A DNA stretch of 46,376 nucleotides from Bradyrhizobium genomosp. I (2014) (lineage in GTDB: Bacteria; Pseudomonadota; Alphaproteobacteria; Rhizobiales; Xanthobacteraceae). Position numbers and translations under genes: made by a program. Shown here piece after piece: positions 41,030 to 46,376 of the stretch; positions within the stretch are counted from its first letter, which is position 1; the number at the start of each line of letters is the position of its first letter. The notes under the pieces are model-generated. The model worked only from the letters and a program-made list of their open reading frames with translations. It was not told where the DNA came from and did no database searches. Location: NCBI RefSeq assembly GCF_000261685.1, contig NZ_AJQE01000373.1, positions 1 through 46,376 on the forward strand, in the 5' to 3' direction.

Positions 41030-41314
41030 ATGACGAAAGTGTCCAAGACCCTGATTTTTGCCGCGGCCTTTGCGGTGATCGCCACATCGGCCTTCTCGGA
41101 AGCGGCCTGGGATTTCAAGGCCGGCATGGCCTATGTCTATGGCGGACCCGGCAAGATGTCGGCGATGGCGATGGCCCCGGCCGAGAAGAACCACGAGGCC
41201 ATGATGAAGAACGCGAAGAAGGTGCCCGACAATACCGTCTTCTTCATGGACAGGGGCACGCTGTACTCCACGTCGGGGCGACTGGACCCGACCGGCAACT
41301 TCTACGTGAACTGA
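41030..41314 (+). CDS. Small exported protein of unknown function
   Basis: This 94-aa protein has a signal peptide (KTLIFAAAFAVIATSAFSEA) and a mature part of about 70 residues rich in Met, Lys and Gly (MAYVYGGPGKMSAMAMA, MMKNAKKVPDNTVFFMDRGTLYSTSGRLDPTGNFY). There is no Cys and no domain I recognise. Its Met-rich stretch could bind copper, but that is speculation. GGAGGAG precedes the ATG. It stands alone between the divergent cupin gene and the peroxiredoxin-like gene, and is followed by a hairpin at 41331-41353. Confidence 0.72.
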   Translation: MTKVSKTLIFAAAFAVIATSAFSEAAWDFKAGMAYVYGGPGKMSAMAMAPAEKNHEAMMKNAKKVPDNTVFFMDRGTLYSTSGRLDPTGNFYVN

Positions 41315-41330
41315 GCCGATCCTGGCATTG

Positions 41331-41353
41331 CGGCCGCCCCTTGCGGGCGGCCG
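41331..41353 (+). terminator. Terminator-like hairpin after the small exported protein gene
   Basis: CGGCCGCCC (41331-41339), loop CTTGC and GGGCGGCCG (41345-41353) form a perfect 9-bp GC stem 16 nt past the stop codon. No U-tract follows, so it is a weak terminator at best or an RNA-stabilising end. Confidence 0.45.
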
Positions 41354-41398
41354 AACCGGGAAACTAGTATTCGCCCACGGAAGTGCCGGAGCAGAAAG

Positions 41399-42115
41399 AT
41401 GACGTCTCTCTCGCCAGCCGATGCCGAACAGCTCAGGCTCGCCTTCCAGCGCTGCCGCGACATGGACGGCACGCTGAACGAACAGCTCCGCGCTTATGCG
41501 GATGCCAGCCGCGAGGTCTTCCCGGCCTATGGCGAGGCGGTCGATCGCCTGGTGGCGCGATTGGGCGGAAACGGCGGTGGCGAGACTGCGCCGCGCCCGG
41601 GCGATCCGATGCCGCCGTTCATGCTGCCCGACGAGGGCGGGCGCCTCGTGACCCTGCCCTCGTTGCTGGCTCGCGGTCCACTCGCCGTGATGTTCTTCCG
41701 CGGCCATTGGTGTCCGTATTGCCGGCTCAATGTCCGCGCGGTGGTCCAGGCGCTTGACCGCATCAGGGCGATGGGAGCGCAGGTCATCGCGATCATGCCG
41801 GAGACGCAGGAATACACTGGGCAACTCAAGGCCGAATCCGGCGCGCCGTTTCCGATCCTGACAGATCTCGACAACGGCTACGCGCTGTCGCTCAATCTCG
41901 CGATCTGGCTCGGCACCGAGATCCAGCAATTGTTGTCCTATCAGGACATGGCGAAATTCCACGGCAATGACGGCTGGATGCTGCCGATCCCGGCCGTGTT
42001 CGTCGTCGGCCGCGACGGCATCGTGAAAGCCCGCTTCGTCGATCCGGATTTTCGCAAACGCATGGAGATCGACGATCTGATCGAAGCGCTGGAGAGCGCG
42101 AGCCGGGAGGGCTGA
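41399..42115 (+). CDS. Peroxiredoxin-like (AhpC/TSA) family protein
   Basis: This 238-aa protein has a helical N-terminal extension (residues 1-60) and a thioredoxin-fold AhpC/TSA domain (about 66-230) with Trp104-Cys105-Pro-Tyr-Cys108 (FFRGHWCPYCRLNV) and the conserved PAVFVVGRDGIV. The CxxC arrangement is typical of a peroxiredoxin-like subgroup that may act as thiol peroxidase or disulfide reductase. No signal peptide is present, so it is cytoplasmic. GGAG lies seven bases before the ATG. It converges with a LysR gene; link to oxidative stress is likely from the family only. Confidence 0.83.
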   Translation: MTSLSPADAEQLRLAFQRCRDMDGTLNEQLRAYADASREVFPAYGEAVDRLVARLGGNGGGETAPRPGDPMPPFMLPDEGGRLVTLPSLLARGPLAVMFFRGHWCPYCRLNVRAVVQALDRIRAMGAQVIAIMPETQEYTGQLKAESGAPFPILTDLDNGYALSLNLAIWLGTEIQQLLSYQDMAKFHGNDGWMLPIPAVFVVGRDGIVKARFVDPDFRKRMEIDDLIEALESASREG

Positions 42116-42130
42116 GGCACGCACTTTCCT

Positions 42131-42155
42131 CCTTCTCGCCTACAAGAGGAGAAGG
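42131..42155. terminator. Possible bidirectional hairpin between convergent genes
   Basis: CCTTCTC (42131-42137) and GAGAAGG (42149-42155) form a 7-bp stem between the peroxiredoxin-like gene and the LysR gene. On the minus strand a pyrimidine-poor tail follows, so terminator strength is doubtful. Confidence 0.35.
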
Positions 42156-42171
42156 GACAGCAGCGTCCGCG

Positions 42172-43059
42172 CTACCCCGCAATCTCCCGCCAGTCGGCGC
42201 CGCGCAGCATGCGCATCACGGCATTGCCCACGGCCGTGCGTTGCCGGCCGGCGACTCCATAGAGGTTGACGGTACGGCGGGCGTCCAGCCCCGTGACTGC
42301 GGCGCGGGTCAGCCGCTCCGGCACGGGTGAGGTGTGCGGCACCATGGCGACGCCCATGTCGGCCTCGACCAACTCGATCAAATCGCGCTCGTTCGAGACT
42401 TCGTGGCCATGTTCGATGTCGATGCCGTGTTCGCGCAGGCTCGCGGAGATGCGGCGCGCGTGCTCGCAGAAGGTCCGGCTCAGCAGCTGCTCCGATCGCA
42501 AATCGTCCAGATCGATGCTGGCGCGGCCGGCCAGCCGGTGTCCGTCGCCGACCACGAGCTCGAAGTTTTCGGTGAACAGCGGCCAGACGTCGAGGCGGTC
42601 CCATGCCTCGTCGATCTCCGCAGCGATGCCAAGCTCGGCCTCACCCTTCTTCAGAAAGTCGCCGACCTCCCGGTTCGAACCGCGCAGGAAGCGGAATTCG
42701 AGCCGGTTGAACTGCCGCTTGATCTCGTTGAGATGCGGAATGAGCAAGGCGAGGTCGATCGAATGCGTCAGCGCAATGCGGAGCGCACCGATCTCTCCGC
42801 TCTTGAACGAGGAGGCGAGCGAGCGCGCGCCGGCGGCGGCGTCATAGCACTGCTTCAGAAGCGGATGCATGCGCTGACCGAGCTCGGTCAATTGCGCCGC
42901 CGGGCGTTCGCGGCGGAACAGATCGCCGCCGAGCTCGGCCTCGAGCTGCTTGATCGCGCGCGTCAGCGAGGGCTGCGTCACGTTGCATTCCTCCGCGGCG
43001 CGCGTAAAGTTCAAGAGCTGCGCCACCGCGAGGAAATAGCGGACCTGGTGCATTTCCAT
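42172..43059 (-). CDS. LysR-family transcriptional regulator
   Basis: This 295-aa regulator has an N-terminal winged helix (residues 1-60: FLAVAQLLNFTRAAEECNVTQPSLTRAIKQLEAELGG) and a C-terminal effector domain (about 90-290) with Cys in LSRTFCEHARR. It is divergent from the 3-hydroxybutyrate dehydrogenase gene, with a 185-nt shared spacer; LysR proteins usually control the divergent gene, so bdhA and the patatin gene are likely targets. Convergence with a peroxiredoxin-like gene offers an alternative oxidative-stress link. GGGAG precedes the ATG at 43059. Confidence 0.88.
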   Translation of the reverse strand: MEMHQVRYFLAVAQLLNFTRAAEECNVTQPSLTRAIKQLEAELGGDLFRRERPAAQLTELGQRMHPLLKQCYDAAAGARSLASSFKSGEIGALRIALTHSIDLALLIPHLNEIKRQFNRLEFRFLRGSNREVGDFLKKGEAELGIAAEIDEAWDRLDVWPLFTENFELVVGDGHRLAGRASIDLDDLRSEQLLSRTFCEHARRISASLREHGIDIEHGHEVSNERDLIELVEADMGVAMVPHTSPVPERLTRAAVTGLDARRTVNLYGVAGRQRTAVGNAVMRMLRGADWREIAG

Positions 43060-43244
43060 GGATCGGCTCCCAGCAGGATCGCTCGGACCTTATCCGATCG
43101 GAACCGGGAATGACATCCTGGCTGCAATAGCGCGCGCCTATGGAATCGGAAGCCAGCCGGTATTTCCGTTTGCACTTGCGATCCTCCAGGCTCCAGCGAA
43201 AGGCCCGGGCTCGACCCCGAAGCCCAGCCAAACGGAGATCACGC

Positions 43245-44069
43245 ATGAACATTCCGCTGAAATCGCAGACAACCCAGCCTGCACGCGCGCTGGCCGGCAA
43301 GGTGGCGCTCGTCACGGGCTCGACCAGCGGCATCGGCCTCGGTATCGCACGCGCTCTGGCTGCGGCCGGCGCCGACATCGTGCTGAACGGGCTTGGCGTC
43401 GCCAGCGAGATCGGCCGGACGCGCGAGCAGATCGCCGCCGAGTTCGGCATCAAGGCGAGCTACTCGCCGGCCGATATGACGAAGCCCAAATCGATCGCCG
43501 AGATGATCGCGGCGACCATCGCACAATCGGGCCGGCTCGATATTCTCGTCAACAATGCCGGCGTCCAGCACGTCGCGCCGCTCGACCAGTTTCCGGTCGA
43601 GAAATGGGATCAGATCCTCGCGATCAACCTGACCTCGGCGTTCCACACGACGCGGCTCGCACTGCCGGCGATGCGGCGGAACGGCTTTGGCCGGATCATC
43701 AATGTCGCCTCCGCGCACGGTCTGGTCGGCTCGCCATTCAAGGCGGCCTATGTCGCCGCCAAGCACGGCATCGTCGGACTCACGAAAGTCATCGCGCTCG
43801 AGACTGCGGAGGAGGGCATCACCTGCAACGCGGTCTGCCCCGGCTACGTCTATACGCCGCTGGTCGAGGCGCAGATCGACGGGCAGGCCAAGGCGCACGG
43901 CATTTCCCGCGATCAGGTGATCCGCGACGTGCTGCTGGCGCAGCAGCCGAACAAGCGCTTTGCCACCGTCGAGGAACTCGGCGCGCTCTCGGTGTTCCTG
44001 TCGACGGACGCGGCCGCGTCCATCACGGGCGTCGCGCTGCCTGTCGACGGCGGCTGGACCGCGCACTAA
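43245..44069 (+). CDS. bdhA: 3-hydroxybutyrate dehydrogenase (SDR family)
   Basis: This 274-aa classical SDR has TGSTSGIGLG (residues 24-33), NNAG, and the complete catalytic set Ser156, Tyr169 and Lys173 (INVASAHGL, YVAAKHG). The C-terminal part shows 3-hydroxybutyrate dehydrogenase signatures: NAVCPGYVYTPLVEAQI, QPNKRFATVEELGAL and the final DGGWTAH. It interconverts 3-hydroxybutyrate and acetoacetate with NAD, the last step in polyhydroxybutyrate use. The ATG at 43245 follows GGAG; the frame is open to 43140 but the extra region is not conserved. A patatin gene follows 69 nt later, a pairing common in rhizobia. Confidence 0.87.
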   Translation: MNIPLKSQTTQPARALAGKVALVTGSTSGIGLGIARALAAAGADIVLNGLGVASEIGRTREQIAAEFGIKASYSPADMTKPKSIAEMIAATIAQSGRLDILVNNAGVQHVAPLDQFPVEKWDQILAINLTSAFHTTRLALPAMRRNGFGRIINVASAHGLVGSPFKAAYVAAKHGIVGLTKVIALETAEEGITCNAVCPGYVYTPLVEAQIDGQAKAHGISRDQVIRDVLLAQQPNKRFATVEELGALSVFLSTDAAASITGVALPVDGGWTAH

Positions 44070-44138
44070 CATGAGCCGGCGTAACAAGCCGCAGTCAGCA
44101 GCGAATACCCGGGCAGTGAGGCTGATCAGGAGCGACCC

Positions 44139-45281
44139 ATGAATGGCACGCAGACCAACATACAGCGCAACGACCTGCCGGGGCAGGTCGTGCTCGTGCT
44201 CCAGGGCGGCGGCGCGCTCGGCTCGTACCAGGCGGGCGTCTACCAGGCGCTGCACGATGCCGGCATAGAGCCGGACTGGGTGATCGGCACCTCGATCGGC
44301 GCCATCAATGCGAGCCTGATCGCGGGCAACGCGCCGGAGCAACGGCTCGCGCGCTTGAGGGAGTTCTGGAAGCGGATGGAGCAGAAGCCGGTCTGGGACT
44401 GGCGCACCGGATTTCCCGGCTTCAACGAGAAGCTGGCCTATTGGTCGACCGTCACCCACGGCATTCCAGGTTTCTTCCGTCCCAATCCGCTGGCGCATGC
44501 CGGAGATTCCTATCCGCTGGGTCCCGATCACGCGGGCTATTATTCGACCGTTCCGCTGGAGAAGACGCTGAGCGAGCTCGTCGATTTCGACCTGGCCAAT
44601 CGCTGCGCGCCGCGGCTGACGGTCGGTGCGGCTCATGTCGGCACCAGCGAAATGCACTATTTCGACAGCCGCGACGGCGAGTTGACGGTGAAGCATGTGA
44701 TGGCTTCGGGCGCGCTGCCGCCGGCTTTCCCGGCCGTGCGCATCGACGGTGAACTCTATTGGGACGGCGGCATCCTGTCGAACACGCCGACGGAAGCGGT
44801 GTTCGACGACAATCCCCGCAAGGATTCGCTGATCTTCTCCGTGCATCTGTGGAATCCCGTCGGTGCCGAGCCCACCACGATGGCGGAGGTGCTGAACCGG
44901 CACAAGGACGTGCAATATTCCAGCCGCATCGCGAGCCAGATCGTGCGACAGCAGCAGGCCCATCGCCTGCGCCATGTGATCAACCAGCTTGCGGCGCGAC
45001 TACCCGAGAGCGAGCGCAACGACCCCGCCGTGCGTGAGCTGATGAGCTACGGTTGTCCGACACGCATGCATGTGGTTCGGCTGCTGGCGCCGCAGCTCGA
45101 GCGCGAGACACATACCAAGGACATCGATTTCAGTCCGTCCGGGATCACGCGGCGGTGGCATGCCGGTTATGCCCACACGAAGGCGGTGCTGGCGCGCAAG
45201 CCGTGGATTGGCGAATTCGATCCGCTCGCCGGCGTGGTGCTGCACGAGCATATGGACGAGATGCCGATGGCGGCGGAGTAG
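44139..45281 (+). CDS. Patatin-like phospholipase with DUF3734-type C-terminus
   Basis: This 380-aa hydrolase has a patatin domain (about residues 15-225) with the oxyanion loop GGGALGSYQAG (23-33), nucleophile elbow GTSIG with Ser52, and the dyad Asp209 in DGG. The C-terminal third (about 235-375) is of the DUF3734 type. It probably hydrolyses acyl esters, acting on phospholipid or on polyhydroxybutyrate granules given its bdhA neighbour. There is no signal peptide. GGAG lies six bases before the ATG at 44139. It is the second gene of the likely bdhA unit. Confidence 0.87.
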   Translation: MNGTQTNIQRNDLPGQVVLVLQGGGALGSYQAGVYQALHDAGIEPDWVIGTSIGAINASLIAGNAPEQRLARLREFWKRMEQKPVWDWRTGFPGFNEKLAYWSTVTHGIPGFFRPNPLAHAGDSYPLGPDHAGYYSTVPLEKTLSELVDFDLANRCAPRLTVGAAHVGTSEMHYFDSRDGELTVKHVMASGALPPAFPAVRIDGELYWDGGILSNTPTEAVFDDNPRKDSLIFSVHLWNPVGAEPTTMAEVLNRHKDVQYSSRIASQIVRQQQAHRLRHVINQLAARLPESERNDPAVRELMSYGCPTRMHVVRLLAPQLERETHTKDIDFSPSGITRRWHAGYAHTKAVLARKPWIGEFDPLAGVVLHEHMDEMPMAAE

Positions 45282-45339
45282 GGGCCTTGTTCGTCATTGC
45301 TTTGCACGACGACGATTTCGCAGGCGCACGGTCCGGAGT

Positions 45340-46323
45340 ATGGTCGCCGTGTCTTCGTCGCGAGGCCTGCAATTGGTTGCTGAGAGAGATCTGGAGGAGT
45401 CGCTCGATACGCTGCGTACGAACGCGGCGGGACAGGTCGCGGGCGTGTTCGGTCCGGCCTCGCTGACCTGGCAGATCGACCGGGAGGCCGTGATCTTTCT
45501 CGGTGCCGGCCGTGCGCTGCTGCTGCAGCTGGCCCATCCATGGGTGGCGGCGGCGATCGCCGAGCATTCGCGCACCCTTGCCGATCCGATCGGCCGCTTC
45601 CATCGCACCTTCGACATCGTCTTCACGATGGTGTTCGGCTCGCTGGACCGGGCGCTGCTGTCGTCCCGGCAGCTGCATCGGCGTCACAGCATGATCGTCG
45701 GCGAGATGCCCGAGACCGTGGGTCCGTTCGCGGCCGGCTCGCGCTACTGCGCCAACGACATCCCCGCGCTGCGCTGGGTCCATGCGACGCTGGTCGAGAC
45801 CGCGCTCATGGCACATGATCTGGTGCTGCCACCACTCTCGGCGGAGGAGCGCGATCGCTATTGGAGCGAGGCCAGGCTGTACGGCGCCCTGTTCGGATTG
45901 ACGGGGGATGATTTGCCGGCGGACTGGTCCGGCTTCGTTGCCTACACCGCGGCAATGGCGCAGTCGGAGGCGTTGACCGTCAGCGCGGCGGCACGCGAGA
46001 TCGCCACGCAGATCTTCACGGGCGCGCGACCCTGGTTGCGGCCACCGCGATGGTATCGCGCGCTCTCGGCGAGGATGCTGCCCGAGCGCCTGCGCGCCGG
46101 ATTCGGCTTTGAGCTTGACGAGCGGGATATCAAGGCCGCCGACAACGCACTGAGATGGATCAGGCGCGTCTATCCGAGATTGCCCGACAGGCTGCGCTAT
46201 GTCGGCCCCTACCAGGAGGCGCAGGCGCGGCTGCGGGGCGAGCTGCAGCCCGACTGGATGACCCGCTGTCTCAATCGCGCCTGGATCGGACGGCCGCAGA
46301 TGGACGTACGCGGGAAGGGGTGA
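45340..46323 (+). CDS. Oxygenase MpaB family / DUF2236 protein
   Basis: This 327-aa, mostly helical protein has the DUF2236 layout: DREAVIFLGAGRALLLQLAHPWVAAAIAEHS (about residues 48-78), an FHRTFDIVFTMVFG stretch, HATLVETALMAHDLVLPPLSAEERDRYWSEA, and a C-terminal PDRLRYVGPY. Some family members (MpaB, latex-clearing proteins) are haem oxygenases that use conserved His and Arg; those here may be His67, His79 and Arg residues nearby, but I cannot align them. The ATG at 45340 has GGAG too close to it, so the true start is uncertain by some 10-40 codons. It follows the patatin gene by 58 nt. Confidence 0.75.
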   Translation: MVAVSSSRGLQLVAERDLEESLDTLRTNAAGQVAGVFGPASLTWQIDREAVIFLGAGRALLLQLAHPWVAAAIAEHSRTLADPIGRFHRTFDIVFTMVFGSLDRALLSSRQLHRRHSMIVGEMPETVGPFAAGSRYCANDIPALRWVHATLVETALMAHDLVLPPLSAEERDRYWSEARLYGALFGLTGDDLPADWSGFVAYTAAMAQSEALTVSAAAREIATQIFTGARPWLRPPRWYRALSARMLPERLRAGFGFELDERDIKAADNALRWIRRVYPRLPDRLRYVGPYQEAQARLRGELQPDWMTRCLNRAWIGRPQMDVRGKG

Positions 46324-46347
46324 GGTGCTCGGTGGCCGCCACAAAGA

Positions 46348-46376
46348 CTGTCATTGCGAGGAGCCCTTGCGACGAA
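46348..46376. repeat. Start of a dispersed Bradyrhizobium repeat cut by the window edge
   Basis: The last 29 bases (beginning GTCATTGCGAGGAGC and ending GCGACGAA) match the opening of a very common Bradyrhizobium intergenic palindromic repeat that usually continues into AGCAATCC. Only this part is inside the window. Confidence 0.5.

Overview
The window (46.4 kb, GC-rich, dense genes with short spacers) reads as chromosomal DNA of a Bradyrhizobium-type alphaproteobacterium. The strongest evidence is a complete microaerobic fix island in the order known from Bradyrhizobium: fixK2, a single-domain response regulator, fixJ, fixL (all minus), then a universal-stress gene, a CBS-domain gene, fixNOQP and fixGHIS (all plus). 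FixL has His200, Arg220 and His291 at the positions known for the Bradyrhizobium sensor, FixK2 becomes 232 aa with Cys183 once its start is corrected, and FixK2-type boxes lie 55-56 nt upstream of fixN and fixG. Dispersed intergenic repeats typical of Bradyrhizobiaceae occur in at least three spacers and begin again at the right edge.

Layout. 1-786: a molybdenum hydroxylase of the isoquinoline 1-oxidoreductase type (large subunit cut by the window edge, small [2Fe-2S] subunit complete). 1121-6787: a B12-binding radical SAM enzyme, a DHA2-type MFS exporter, an isocitrate/isopropylmalate dehydrogenase-family enzyme and a Ca2+/H+ antiporter. 6788-11139: an AT-rich promoter island followed by four co-directional genes for exported or membrane-anchored proteins (coiled-coil/Sel1 protein, TAXI-type binding protein, VasI-like protein, periplasmic DsrE-like protein). 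This is the least explained part and the best candidate for an undescribed system. 11306-18346: an SDR lacking its catalytic Tyr, a trans-aconitate methyltransferase, a C4-dicarboxylate TRAP transporter (dctP plus fused dctQM) and an alkyl sulfatase. 18549-25776: a glycan/stress block of glycosyltransferase, ABC exporter, glycogen-debranching-type enzyme, PRC-barrel protein and MFS protein; the glycosyltransferase has a consensus EcfG (general stress response) promoter.

25840-38885: the fix island. Known biology: the haem sensor FixL phosphorylates FixJ at low oxygen, FixJ-P activates fixK2, and FixK2 activates fixNOQP (cbb3 terminal oxidase) and fixGHIS (copper and cofactor supply for its assembly). 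The boxes and terminators seen here fit that cascade.

39010-46323: an MFS transporter and a secreted cupin separated by two long hairpins, a small secreted protein, a peroxiredoxin-like protein, a LysR regulator divergent from 3-hydroxybutyrate dehydrogenase plus patatin (a likely polyhydroxybutyrate/lipid unit), and an MpaB/DUF2236-family oxygenase. No rRNA, tRNA, CRISPR, IS element, integrase or replication origin was recognised.
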